This document shows, piece after piece, positions 22,140 to 34,770 of a stretch of DNA of 64,000 nucleotides (its first letter is position 1; each line of letters starts with the position of its first letter). Location of the stretch: NCBI GenBank assembly GCA_001986395.2, contig MQVO02000020.1:124001-188000 (forward strand). Reading direction: 5' to 3'. This DNA is from Irpex lacteus. Lineage: Eukaryota; Basidiomycota; Agaricomycetes; Polyporales; Irpicaceae. Under the pieces are notes generated by a model. It saw nothing but the letters and a program-made list of their open reading frames with translations, did not search any database and was not told the origin of the DNA. The translations under genes and the position numbers were made by a program.

Positions 22140-24508
22140 CTAATACACGAAACGGAAGTTGAGCCGCTTATTGCCACTGTCGGTGGTTTTATCTAGATAT
22201 TCTTGTTGCTCCTGTAGACAGCATGTCAGCTCTAGCATCATACTAGCACGAACTTTGCATTACCTCAGGCGACATTGCATCCCATTTCTTGGTACGTCGG
22301 GCGTTGATGGTACGGTAGAAGAAATAGGTGAATATATACAAGCATATATTCATGGAGCAGATGCCGATGAGAGCTCGGTTTCCTCGTTTATCTGGAAGTA
22401 TTCATCAGTGAGTATCCTCATTCGTAAAGAATGACTTGGGTTGCGCATACATAATGGCTGAAACGGTGGGGTTAGGATCATTCGCGTAACTCAATGAGGG
22501 AAGGACATACCTTGTCGTCTGCCCGATAGATATTTGCCTAAGAGCAGCGTGCACAAACTTTAGCACGGAGAACATTAAGAACTAATATCTCGTACGAACG
22601 CCAATCATCGCGCCGGCTTGAACGAACATATTGTAAATCGACGCGGACACCGTTCTCGTGCGAACACTAGAGGAATTCGACGACGCCCATGCGACTTGCA
22701 CCGGATGTACGTAGGGGAAACCTGTGATGAGGGTGACAACCGCATAATACACCCATTGCGATGTGTGCGAGTTGAACGTGTACAGAGCGATAAGAAGAGG
22801 TAGAGCCCAGATCTGGAGGATAATGGTGGCAGCTACTCGGCTGTTGACCATTTCGCTGAAGTACCCCGCCATTAGAAGCGTTACACCACCTATGACCGTC
22901 GATGGTATACTAAGGAGGTTGGATTCAATTGTGCTGAAGCCGAGGTTCCGTAGAGAAAGAGTGAGGTAAGTCTGAGGTGGAGTTACGGGGACTAGTTTGC
23001 CTATGAGCACAGGATCTGAGAGAGGAAGAAACTGGACGTACCCATGTGCAGGAGTCCAAGGGCGTACAGTGGCCAAAGACGCCAGTCTATGATGACCGAC
23101 GCAATCATCTTCACACTCAAGCCTTGTCGGTTATGCATGTCAGACTTTGTGGGATCGTCTCGAAGAACGCTAGATACCGTGTATTGATGAGTACTCATTT
23201 TTGTAACACTCATAAGGCTTACCGATTGACGATAACAACCTCCTCCCTTTACAGAGAGCACGTAAGAATAGCGTCACCATGGAAATCGCAGACGGACCGC
23301 ACCTTTCGTTGAACCACCCATGAGGGCGGAACCAACTCTTGGTTTGAGTTGGCCCAGGTGGCATCATGACAAAGGAAAGCAGGCCAACAAGAAGCGTGAT
23401 CCCGCCTTCGATGAGAAACAAGTATCTCCAGCCAGCTTTCCCATTGACTCCACGTAGCTGCAGGAGACCGGTGGCCATGAAGGCTCCTGCGATTGTAGCG
23501 ACGTAATTCGAGACCCAGAACCATGCAAGACGGATGGGCACTATCAAGAGGTGGGGTGAGCAGTTGTACGAGGCCAAGATGAAATTGCTTACACTCTGAA
23601 GTCGTGTAGTAGTATGACAGGTATAGCACAACATCGGGTATAAACCCTCCCTGTGCGAATCCTAGTAGGCATCTGTTTATAGGCGGTGAGCTTGGGGAAA
23701 GCTTCAAGCGACGGACAGGGATATCTGAATTACCGGGTAGCCAAGAATGATCCACGTCCGGACAGCCAGAATTGGGCCAAGGAAATTACACTCCAGAGCA
23801 CCATCTACACTTTACGGTCAGGAAGACTATGCTGCGATCAAGTAACACGAACGATACCTGGCAAGGAATCCATATGTCTGGCCCCACTTTCTTGCTCACT
23901 AGCTGGCTCGGTAACTCCGCAATTAGGAAGCAAAGCTGCAAGGAAGAAACATTGATGAAAGTAACATCGAATGAAAAAAGGTGTGACCTACGCGGAATAG
24001 CGTGTTCCCTAGGTTGAAGTCATCCGTGCTCATGTGCAGATCGTCCAGGAAGTTATCCGTGTTCGCTTGGGAGATATTACCTCTATCGAGGTCCATGGCA
24101 AAGAACATAATGAAAGCCCATAGCGCAACTCGAACGTCGATTTTACGAACGATAGACTGCAATAAAGCGTTCGTCGTTGATTATTTACCCGAATACGACG
24201 ATCACACGTACAATCTCCTCGCGCACCGTCCATCGTGCAGTAGGGTCGAACCTGTGAGCGTTTTCATAGCTCGGGGGAGGCCTATATATTTCAAGTGTAG
24301 CTGGATCATCAAATACCGAAGGCTTAGTTGCGATCGAGTCCAAGTCTTCTCGCTTCCTAGCCCATAGTGCGAATCTTCGCTTCGGTTTGGGAGCTTCTTC
24401 AATTTCCGCGATGCGATCCTCTATGCTCACTTCATCTTTCTCGGAGAGCTCTGTCTTGGACGAGTCTGCCTTCGACTTGAATGTCGGGTTTAGTAGGACT
24501 GTAGACAT
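22140..24508 (-). CDS. MFS anion:cation symporter, Dal5/allantoate-permease type (copy 1)
   Basis: A multi-exon major facilitator. A ~90-residue cytosolic N-terminus ([20 protein letters not shown]) leads into [20 protein letters not shown] and [20 protein letters not shown]. Further segments are [137 protein letters not shown] and [20 protein letters not shown]. This is the ACS family (allantoate, nicotinate, pantothenate and related anions). All segments splice in frame to a TAG at 22140, so the gene is intact. The substrate cannot be assigned. The usual GPDRWIP motif reads GPDIWIP here. A close paralogue lies directly upstream on the same strand. Confidence 0.9.
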
Positions 24509-24887
24509 GGGTGAAGGCCGTGAGCGAGGAGAACTGGGCTCGAGGAGGGATTTGCGGGAGGCTCAAACCTACTGGACTTCGAGCTTACGCATCATGTGGA
24601 GAACCACTGATACTGTTGAATTGTCAGCACAAGATAAGAGGCTTCATGAAGGACTCAATGCTCGTTTGCCGTAGCTCGTAGCGAATCACTTTGTGGTAAG
24701 CGATGGCGCACGAACGAAGCAACATTGCGAATCAGGGCACGTGACGGTGTCGTGGATAAGAGCATTAGATTTACACCCACTGGGACCGGGACAATGACAA
24801 GGCACCAGAATTCTATAGAGATAGTATACGTGAGATTCGGCGTGTGTGCCGAGGTTTTGACAGGAATTCGCAGGCGTAGGCTGCGGA
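24509..24887. promoter_or_regulatory. Spacer between the tandem transporters, promoter of copy 1
   Basis: Both transporter genes read leftward, so this holds the 3' flank of copy 2 and the promoter of copy 1. No coding potential is supported. No operator-like palindrome was identified. Confidence 0.4.
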
Positions 24888-27210
24888 CTAGTACGAAAAC
24901 CTGAAGTTTAGCTTCTGATTCCCCTTATCCGTGGTCGTGTCAAGGTACTCTTGTTGTTCCTGTGGGAAGAAATCGTACGCTTAGAACTGTACAATATTCA
25001 ATGCATGTCACCACTTACCTCCGGCGTCATCGCATTCCATTTTTTGTCTCGACGCTGGTTTATCGTCCTGTAGAACAACCAGGTGAGGCCGTATAGGGCG
25101 ATGTTCATGACCGTGATGCCAATCAACACTCGGTTTCCGCGTTTGTCTAGTAATTACGGCCGTAAGTATCCATGCCAAACCTGCGAAGAGAACGGTGTAA
25201 ACTCACAGAGAGGTTTGTCATCGTTTCGATAGATGTTTGACTACGTAGAAAATTGTCGGTCAGTGGTGTCCTGCGCGAGTGTAGCGGAGTTGTGATAACG
25301 TACGGATACAATGCCTCCCGCCTGTACAAACATGTTATACACGGACGCGGATACAGTTCTTGCTCCAACGCTGTACGAATTCGTAGAGGCCCAGGCGACT
25401 TGCACAGGGTGTACGTAAGGGTAACCGGTGAGAACCGTAACGACGGCGAATACCACCCAGTTCGATGTCTCTTTCGTGAAAGTCTCGAGTGCAATGAGGA
25501 AGGGGAGAGCCCAGATCTGGAGTGAAAGCATCGCGCCGATGCGACTATCAACAGATTCGCTCAAGTAGCAGAAGAGGAGCAAGGTGATTGTGCCGAGCGC
25601 GATGGAAGGGATACTGAGCAAGTTGGATTGCGTGGTGTTGAAGCCCAGGTTACGAAGCGACAGAGTCAAATATGTTTGCGGCGGATTGACGGGAACTGAA
25701 AACATAATTAGCATCGTGAATGTTTTGCACATTGCGAGTGACAATACGTACTGAGGAAGGTCAAACCAAGAAGATAGATGGGCCACTGACGCCAGTCCAA
25801 GAGGACCGTCCAGATATTCTTGATGGTTAGTCCTTGGCGGTTATGCATGTCCGACTTTGAGGGATCGTCTCGCAGTACTCTAATAGCTCGTGGTCAACTC
25901 GTGATCCATATATATTTATGAAACAATGCTCACCTGTTGACGATGATCTTCTCCTCCCTACATGATGATCCATGAACATGAGCAACTGCGGCCCTATGTA
26001 CGGACATAGACACACCTCTCATTGAACCAGCCTTTCGGACGCCACCAAGCCTTCGTTTGCGTGGGCCCAGGAGGCATAAGCACGAACGACAACAAGCCCA
26101 CAAGACCGGTTAGTGCGCCCTCGATGAGGAAGAGGTAGCGCCACCCCGCGACTCCGTTCACGCCGCGAAGTTTGAGAATACCCGTCGCCAGAAACGCACC
26201 GATGATGTGCGACATGTAGTTCGAGACCCAGAACCATGCGAGGCGGACGGGAAGTTCGTTCTTGGTGTAGAAGTACGATAGGTAGAGGATGACGTCGGGG
26301 ATGAAGCCACCTTGCATGAATCCGAGAAGACATCTGGGGTTGTGTTTAGCTTTTACTTGGGGGATGGAGGGAGGCCGGACATACCTTGTGAGCAGGAACG
26401 TTCCGCGGTCTTTGATCCAGTACTGCGAAAACGACACGACACTCCACAGTATCATCTACGACGCGTTAGAGACCATAGTTAAAAGTCATACGGTATATGA
26501 CTGACCTGACTTGGTATCCAGCGATCCGGCCCTTTGATCAGAAAGGTCAGAATAGAGTCCACTTCCACCATTGGGAACACATACCGACACGCTTGGATAT
26601 GAGCTGTGATGGCAGCTCTGCAATGAGGAAGCATAACTACAATATTATGAGTATCCTGTAGAGTACAAAACGACTTCAGCCCTACCTTGAAGAGAGTATT
26701 ACCGAGGTTAAAGTCGTCAGTGTTCATGTTCAAGTCGTTCAGGAAGTTGTCGGTGTTCGCTTGGGATATGTTGGACCGATCCAAGTCCAAGCTGAAGAAC
26801 ATGATCCACGCCCAAATCATGATCCGGAAGTCGATCTTTCGTACGACGGACTACACGAACTACGTGTGAGTGTTTAACCTCATTCAAACGAAAGACATTT
26901 TACTTACGTGCTCTTCTTTCCACGTCCATCGAAACGAGGGATCGAACCGATGATAGTTCTCGTACACAGGAGGAGGGCGATAGGTTTCTAGCGTAGCAGG
27001 GTCATCGAAGACCGAAGGCTGCGTAGCGATAGCGTCCGGCAACAGCCTTCGTCTCTTCCAAAATGGCCTTCGCGTAGCATGATCAGAGACAGGTTCGCCC
27101 AGGGGCGGGACGTCGATCACTTTCGAACCGAGGTCTTCATCCGAGGACTTCTCCTTCTCCGATGGGCTCTCGTAGACCCTGGCGGGAAGCTTGGGCAAAA
27201 TCGTCGTCAT
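24888..27210 (-). CDS. MFS anion:cation symporter, Dal5/allantoate-permease type (copy 2)
   Basis: Paralogue of the gene immediately downstream, with the same exon plan and near-identical blocks. Examples are [60 protein letters not shown] (then RWIPSQ), [80 protein letters not shown] and [20 protein letters not shown]. It ends QKLNFRFSY at a TAG at 24888. About twelve membrane segments are expected. It belongs to the ACS family of proton-coupled organic anion uptake carriers in the plasma membrane; the solute is not predictable. The tandem arrangement indicates a local duplication followed by clear divergence, especially in the cytosolic N-terminus. Confidence 0.9.
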
Positions 27211-27565
27211 ACCTGTCCAGTATCAGCACAGTGGAAGAAGTACCGGAAAGCGGGTCGGTAAAGAGATCCCATTCAGCCACCGCTCGAACTCTGGTCTTAT
27301 ACTGAAAACAATGACATGGGAGAACGGTTTCTTCGGACGTTGGACATGACAAGAGACTGACGAGATGCCTCAATGTCCGAACGAAGGGTAATTTTGCATC
27401 TTAAGTTCGCAACCGATGGCGCGAATGGCGTGTGTTAGCACTTCACGGCGCTTATGAGAAGGCTCGCGCGATAGGGCTCTGATAGGATTGTCGAGACGCT
27501 CGTTAGCATGTCATTGGGTTGAGGACAAACTGTACACCACTGTTCTACCGTACGCTCTGAATGTT
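27211..27565. other. Promoter of transporter copy 2 and 3' flank of CCT7
   Basis: Minus-strand genes on both sides. No open frame or RNA gene is supported. It contains the upstream region of the second transporter, where nutrient-responsive control might be expected, but I found no motif I can name. Confidence 0.4.
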
Positions 27566-29526
27566 TCACCGTCTGGGCACACCACGTCCTCGACCTCGAC
27601 CTCTCAATGCCTGCTGCGCTGCTCCAGGAGGAAGTTTCGGTCCCGGATTTTGCTAAAGAGAGTGAACGTCAACGCAAGAACCGATTGTGTGTGGTAGAGG
27701 TACTCACCGCTTCGCTCTGGGGATTCCTCACAGTCTCGTCAACGCTCAGGATCAAACAAGCTGCCTCTGTAGCACTGCTAATCGCATTGACCCGGACGAG
27801 ACTGGGTTCCCAGACGAAGGCCTCCATGTTATCCCGGACCCCTTCAGGGCCATCAACATCCACACCGAACCATTTGAACCCGTTTGCGTGCTTCATGCGC
27901 AACCTGTTCAGGACGTCCGTGGAATCGAGACCTGCATTATCGCAGATTTGCCTCGGGATGATCTCGAGCGCCTTCGCGAAGGCGGTCAGGACCAGTTGCT
28001 GCTTGCCAGGAATGGACAACGCGTGCTTCCGGATGTGTGCAGAAAGATCCATCTGCACGAGTACACCGATTACCGATTGTTAGTTTCAGTTACCATCAGG
28101 AAGATAGGTTGAGTAAGAACCTCGATCGCTCCGCCACCAGCCACGACCTCCCCGTTTTTCACAGCGCGCTTGACCACCATGATAGCGTCATGAAGACTGC
28201 GTTCGACCTCCTCGATGAATTGTTCCGCACCTCCACGGAGGATGAGTGTGCATGTCTTGGCCTTCGGGCATTCTTCGAAAACGTTGTAGCGTTCGCCTCC
28301 GATCTGCCTCTCGTCAAACCGCCCGCACGTTCCTAAATGTTCCCGACGGATGTCCGTGCATGTCGATTGTATCGACCCACCGACAGCCTTTACCACTCGT
28401 TGCAGATCGCCAGCAGGGACACGGCCGGCACAGAAGATGTCGCGATCCGCGAACCACTGAGTGGCGAGATCGCCAATGGGGAGTTTGCTCAGTACGACCT
28501 TTGCACCTGTCTTCTCAATAGCCTCGAGTTTGCGGTAGATAATCTCCCACTCTGCGTCTACGATCGCCTGGTAGTCGGACACGGCCTCAACACGAACCTC
28601 GGCGTTATCCTTCTCCGCCTTGAGTTCAAGTTCCACGTTCAAACTGAGAATCAGAGGGTCGCGGAACGATTTAGGCTGCTGCTCTGCACCGGCGTAGGTG
28701 AAGGTTTTCTTGAAGGAGACGCCGCGGATTAGCAGGGAGTCTTGCATACCACCGCCGGGGATCTTTTTGACACCGATCAGGGATTCGTCCAGATCGTCCT
28801 GGTCCAAGCACTGTACAGCATCGACGACCATTTTGGAGAAGAAGGGCTTCTCCGAGTGGATCAATTTCGATGACATTGACGTCGACGCGCATTTGAGCAG
28901 TAGAGATCGGAAGCGTCTGTCAAACAACGGTCAATCTCAAGTAGAGGAAGATAGTTTCAAAACATACTCAGGATCAGACTTGTCCACCGTAACTTGAATC
29001 TCCTTTATCCGATCAATTGCCTAGAGGAACATTGAGAGACTGGCTCGAATATCAAAACTGTAGACTCACGAGTTGTGAGGCTTTCCTGTAACCTTTGATG
29101 ATTATATGCGGACTGACACCCTCCTCAATATAACTACGGATCTCCTTGAGCAGTTGTGCGGCAAGCAAGACAACACTGGTTGTGCCATCACCGACTTCCG
29201 CGTCCTGTGCTCTAGCAATATCGACAAGCGTCCGTGCAGCAGGATGGACAATGTCAAGGAGCTTGAGGATCGTCGCGCCATCGTTAGTTATTTGCGCCTC
29301 GCCTTTCTCGTTTACAATGAGCTTGTCCATGCCTCTGGGACCGAGTGTGCTGGACAGGGTCTCCGCGATCGCGAGACATGCAGAGATATTGGACAGAAGC
29401 TGTCCCTTTCCTTGCGAAGTGTCCGTCCCCTCCTTGAGGAGGACCACTGTAGGTTGCTGTATACGTATTAGCATATATTTGTTATACGCTTTCAAAAACA
29501 CGTACCATCGGTAACCCTCGCTGCAT
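27566..29526 (-). CDS. CCT7: CCT7, eta subunit of the TRiC/CCT chaperonin
   Basis: Cytosolic group II chaperonin subunit that folds actin, tubulin and WD proteins. The first exon is short (MQRGLPM, ATG at 29526) and splices to [20 protein letters not shown], which fits the family N-terminus better than the further-upstream ATG. Signature motifs are [59 protein letters not shown] (GDGTTS, ATP hydrolysis), [54 protein letters not shown] and [19 protein letters not shown] last small exon adds [20 protein letters not shown] and a basic Arg/Gly tail, as in other CCT7 proteins, to a TGA at 27566. The intron after GGGAIE uses a weak GTTCTT donor. It is divergent from RAD5. Confidence 0.94.
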
Positions 29527-29707
29527 TTTGTGTATATGAAAGAGTAAGAAAGGAAAAGGGATACGCACTTAGCAGCACGCGCAAATTCCATGTCGGTCAT
29601 CTCTGATAGACGCTGCTTGGCTGTGTTTGTTCGTAGGCGCGTTTGTGGCTGAGTCGCGTCGGACGCGTCGCGTATTTGGACTCATTTCACTTCTTGACAC
29701 GTTGATT
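29527..29707. promoter_or_regulatory. CCT7/RAD5 bidirectional promoter
   Basis: Only 181 bp separate the two divergent start codons, so core promoters must overlap or abut. The minus strand contains an out-of-place ATG (MTDMEFARA...) upstream of the CCT7 start that could act as a short upstream ORF in the CCT7 leader. Confidence 0.5.
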
Positions 29708-32700
29708 ATGGCGGACCCCGTCGACGAGTCTTTGTTCTTTGCAGGCTCTGAGGACGAGGAGGAAATGGAGACTGGAAATACTGGAATATCTGCCTCGGAA
29801 ATACAGCTTCCAGACGTGGACGAAGTCCCACCAGATTCCGAGGCCTCGTCGCGACAGGCGTCTGAACCTCTCTTCCTCCCTGACAGTGACGATGAAGACG
29901 CAGATAATCACGAGGATGAACATGATGCTATGGCAGTCGACGAAGCTCCTGAACCCCTTACAAACGACGCCGACGATATCGAGATCCTAGACTACAAGCC
30001 AGGGAGTGAGCGAGCATCTAGCGTGTCCAGTGTAGCTTCCATACCCCCACCACGAACATCCTCACCTGCGAGCTCGGAATACACAGAGCCCGTACCTGAA
30101 CGTCTTAGCAAGAAACGACGGTTGTCTACAGAACCTCTGGTGGAACCGCCATTCGAGTCCGCGTTTCTGGGAACTTTCATAGTTGGCAACGCATGGAGCA
30201 CCGTCAAGGGTAGAGGCTATATCAAGGTGTGTATACTATCTATCACTTTGGTAATCGCAGGTTTGATTGTATGCAGTCGGGAGATGAGATACGCATTGAG
30301 CGAGACGAGCCATTTGTGTCTGTACCAGTCAAGAGCGAAGCAAAGAAGACAAATGGCAAGAAGGACACGAAGACTAAGGGCGGCAAGAAGCAGCTGTCCT
30401 TAGCTACCATGTTTAAGCCTCCGCCTACGAAATTTGTCAAGAAGAAACAAGAGTCGATTGTGCGTATAACGAATAAGGGTGGATTCGGTAAGTCCGAGTG
30501 TAGAATAAGAATACGCGTGCGCTATGCTGACTTAGGCACAGAATTTGGTCGTTTACCTCTGGATGTCGCCGCGTGGGTTTCTCGGTTACTTGAACTCGGT
30601 TTGTCAGAGAGTTATCAGCCTCATTTTGTTATACTTACATGTCGAACATAGACATTGTGGATTTCCGAGGGAGTACCATGATAGAGTGCCCTGACGTCCT
30701 ATACTCCGGTGCAGAGGTCATCATCTCTCTCTCAGTATACCTCAAGGCAGCAGCCTTCACATCCCCCAGCACCTCCTCAAGCCAGCAGCCTCCCAAACAA
30801 CACATGTTCAACGAAGGGCAAGAAACGGAAGCAGAGCAGATCCTCCGCCAACGCAAAGCCGCGCTGATCCACCTCTTCGAAGTCCTCGACCTCCATCCTA
30901 CCACCCGTGGGAGCAAATCAGGACGTGGGAAAGGCCTCAGCAAAGACGACCTTGTGTTACTGACCAAGGACGATAAGAAGACTCAGAAAGGCGGTGCTAA
31001 GGGTGCTAAGACTGAGATTGTTGGAGACGGAGAAGAGGTCGAGGTCGAGGCTGATGCGGAGGAACTCTCGGATAACCAGCTCAATCTCATTTATCGAAAG
31101 TATGTGTCTTGGTTTGCTTTTTGGCATATGGAGTCTGATGTTTCGTAGAGCCCAACAAAATGACAAGACCATGGGTGAGATGGAGCCGGCAGACACGTTT
31201 ACACTTACACTCCGTGGATACCAAAAACAGGCACTCAAGTACGACCATTAACTTTCTAGTATCTTGTCGTTGTACTGACTGTTGATGTCGTACCAGTTGG
31301 ATGCATGCCATGGAAACAACTACAGATTCGGCACGGCAAGAACAGACTATGCACCCGCTATGGAAGGAGTACGCCTACTACCTGCTCTTTCTCTCCGTTC
31401 ACCCAGCTGACACCATTCTTCATGAAGATATGCTTTTCCTGCAGACCCGAACTCAGGCGTAATTGACCTGACTGACGAGCGCCCTTTTTACTTCAACGAA
31501 TACTCGGGGGAGTTGAGCCTGGAGTTCCCTGTGGCGGAGCGCAAGTTCAAGGGCGGCATACTTGCGTAAGTTGCGCTCATTGCTGTGGCTTCACTCGAGA
31601 GGTCTGACTGACGAATTATATGTTTTCAGTGACGGTAAGTTACATCAACAGATATCCTACTTGCAAACCTCTCACTAGCAACCCCACGCGTCCTACAGAA
31701 AGTGAGTATACGCCGTCCCGATAGGATTTAACAAACTAACGCAGATATACTTAGTGGGGATGGGTAAAACCATCATGTTGAGCGCCCTCATCCAAACCGC
31801 CCGCACGCCCGAAGATCCTCCCGCCATCTCCCAAAACACCACCACCAAACGCCGCCAACTGCGCCTCGACAACAAGTTCCGCGTCAAAAACCGCAACGCC
31901 CCCGCCAAAGGACCGTCAGCCACTCTGATCGTCGCGCCGACGTCGTTGTTGTCGCAGTGGTCGGAGGAGCTGCAGAGGTCGAGTAAAGCTGGGACGTTGA
32001 AGACGCTTGTTTGGCATGGGACGAATCGGTTGGACCTTGAGGCTGCTGTGGAGAAGGACGACGGGGTGGATGTGGTTATTACTTCTTATGGGACCCTTGT
32101 GTCTGAGCATGCTAGATCTGAACGAGCGTCGAGTCCGATTTTCGAGAGTGAGTGTTCGTTAAGCTTGGTCCTGTTCGTTCGAGTTGCTTAGCTTCTGATT
32201 ATCATTATAGTCGAATGGCTGCGTGAGTGCGCTGCGATTTGTGTAGAGCGATATGATGCTAACCGTTATAGGGGTCATCCTGGACGAGGCACATAGTGCC
32301 AAGAACCGACAGAGTAAGACTGCCAGAGCTGTCTACGCGCTACGGGCTCGACGAAGATGGGCTGTGACTGGTATGTCATTCCCACAACCTCTTGTGCCAC
32401 CGGATTAATCCACGAGACTGCTCTACTTAGGCACACCGATAGTCAACCGACTAGAAGACCTATTCTCTTTATTGTAAGTGTGTTTCTCCTATGAGCTTCG
32501 TTTTTGCTGGTTGACCATGGTACAGGCGGTTCTTGAGATTCACGCCATGGTCCGATTACACCTTCTTCCGATCGTGAGTCGCGCCACGCTCTTCATTCTA
32601 GGAACTTTCGTTCACGATGGCATGTTTGTCAGTTTCGTGACCCTACCATTCCTAGGGAAGGATCCAAAGGCGATCGAGGTCGTACAAGTCATTCTCGAGA

Positions 32701-34341
32701 CTGTCCTGCTGAGACGAGAGAAAAACATGCTTGACAGTGACGGGAAGCCCATCGTAGCTCTTCCTGCAAAAGAGGTGTGTACCAAGAATATATTGCAACT
32801 CCGCAACAAATTCACCCTAGTGTCCATGATAAGGTCATTATAGAGAACTTGGAATTCTCGCCGCTAGAACGGAAGATTTATGACTCGCTATACAGCAACG
32901 CCAAGGAGACGTTCGAAAGCTGGAGCGTCAAAGGCCTTGCGAGCAAGAACTACACGTCTATTCTTGCTATGCTAATGCGGTAAGATCATTCAACACATCA
33001 CTCGCCTGCCATAACTCCATTAAACCTACCAAACAGCCTGCGACGAGCCGTACTCCATCCAAGTCTAGTAGTGTCAGGTGCCAACGGCGAACGCACGAAG
33101 CTCTCCACAAGCGACGGCGTCGTCGACATCGACGCCATGATCCAACAATTCGCGCAAGGCGAAAACTCTCCTAACCTGAATAGTGCATTCGTCGAAGACG
33201 TGCTTGCTAACCTCAACGCCGACGAGAACGCCGAATGCCCGATTTGCTTGGACGTCATGCAGTATCCTATGGTCATCCCGGGGTGCTTGCATCAGTGGTA
33301 TGTGCTTTGATGTCTACTGGAGTATCTGGAGTGTTGCTGAAGTGTCATTGGATAGTTGTAAGGACTGCATAACGGCGTTTTTGGCCAACCTTGCGGAGAA
33401 GGGTGAACACGGAAGATGTCCGACGTGTTCTCACAGCCCTGTACAAGAGGCCGATTTGCTCGAGGTGATGCGCAACAAGCAGAACCCCTCCGAGGAAGAT
33501 GCTGCGCCGTCTTCGACGTTCACGCTGCGACGCAACGATTTCCGTTCATCTACTAAGCTCGACGCGCTGATCCAAAACCTGAGTTCGCAATGAGCTATCC
33601 TTGAACTGTATTCTCTATCTCACGTCGATTTTAGGACGCCTTCGAGACCAGGATCCATCATTCAGAGCTGTTGTGTTCTCTCAGTTTACGACGTTCTTGG
33701 ACCTGATACAGATGGTCCTGGAGCGAGAAGGACTTCCTTGGTACAGATTCGACGGGACGATGGATATCAAGAAGCGTAATGAAGCTGTGTCTGGGTTCAA
33801 GACGCCATCTCGTGAACCGAAAATCATGATCATCAGCTTAAAGGCTGGTGGTGTAGGGTTGAATGTGAGTCTTCACCATGTCAAGAGGGCATCGCTCCAC
33901 TTCATTGACTGCATTAACCTTTAGCTCACAAATGCCAACCATGTCTTCATGGTATGTCGTATTCCTGTCCGTTGACGAAAGTCACGCTAAATGATACGTA
34001 GATGGACTGCTGGTGGAACTCTGCCATCGAGAACCAAGGTCTGTCTTATTCTGATGGCCATCCCTGCTCGCTCTCGCTGACTTTCTATCCAGCCATCGAC
34101 CGCGTACACAGAATAGGACAAGAGAAGACTGTCTACGTGAAGCATTTCATCGTACGTACAACGTCCCCTCGTATCAACTAGCTCGTACTGAGAATTGTAT
34201 GTGCAGATATCCGACACTATCGAAGGCCGCGTGCTGGAGATACAGAAAAGGAAGACAGCTATAGTGAAGGAGGCGTTCGGGGGTAAGGGTGACTCGGACA
34301 GTATGGAGAATCTGAAGATCATGTTTGGGGATGCACGTTGA
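29708..34341 (+). CDS. RAD5: Rad5/HLTF-type DNA translocase and RING ubiquitin ligase
   Basis: A large, intron-dense gene of roughly twenty exons. The N-terminus is acidic. A HIRAN-like domain ([28 protein letters not shown]) would bind 3' DNA ends. The SNF2 ATPase follows: [18 protein letters not shown] (Walker A), [45 protein letters not shown] (DEAH), [17 protein letters not shown]3HC4 RING is inserted between the two ATPase lobes ([10 protein letters not shown]...PGCLHQCCKDCI...RCPTC), the hallmark of Rad5/HLTF. Lobe 2 has [49 protein letters not shown] and [11 protein letters not shown]. It ends at a TGA at 34339. The protein polyubiquitinates PCNA and reverses stalled forks in error-free damage tolerance. 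Walker A residues are encoded across 5-nt and 3-nt exons, and IEWLR by a 12-nt exon. Confidence 0.94.
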
Positions 34342-34595
34342 GGATATAGTTTTCTGGCCATAACTGCGCCACATTACTTCGTACTTGTATATTCGGATGT
34401 AGGGAAGATAATCAATCTTGACTGACGACTGGTATACTGATGAGCGCTCTATGCGGGATAGTAAGTAGGGGAACAATGCCGAGCAGCGAGTTGTTCGCAA
34501 GCCTGGTTCCGCGGGTACTCATGCATCATGCGAGGCTACTTACAAGGGTCAAGGTTCCAGGTGCACGTACTGTGTGGCTGCCAGTGGAATGAATA
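34342..34595. other. 3' flank of RAD5
   Basis: AT-rich untranslated and termination sequence following the RAD5 stop, before the tRNA fragment. No gene seen. Confidence 0.4.
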
Positions 34596-34645
34596 GAGTG
34601 GGATTCGAACCCACGCCTGACAGGCTGACTAGCAACTTATCTGAT
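34596..34645 (-). pseudogene. tRNA 3'-half fragment (T arm and variable arm)
   Basis: On the minus strand this reads GCCTGTCAGGC, then GTGGGTTCGAATCCCAC and TCTATTC. That is a long-variable-arm hairpin, a perfect T stem-loop and an acceptor-like 3' strand of a class II (Leu or Ser) tRNA. The 23 nt around the T arm are identical to the intact tRNA-Leu 176 bp away. No partnering 5' acceptor strand, D arm or anticodon arm can be found within 150 nt, so it looks like a truncated copy. Confidence 0.55.
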
Positions 34646-34770
34646 AAGCATCACGCACAGAAGACTGTAGAGGCTGTAAATAATAGGATGTCGATCTGCT
34701 CAACCCTCCGTACCGGCTGGGTGGCAGGTACTCGCGCAGAACTAGAAAAAAAAAGATGCAGTAAAACGAT

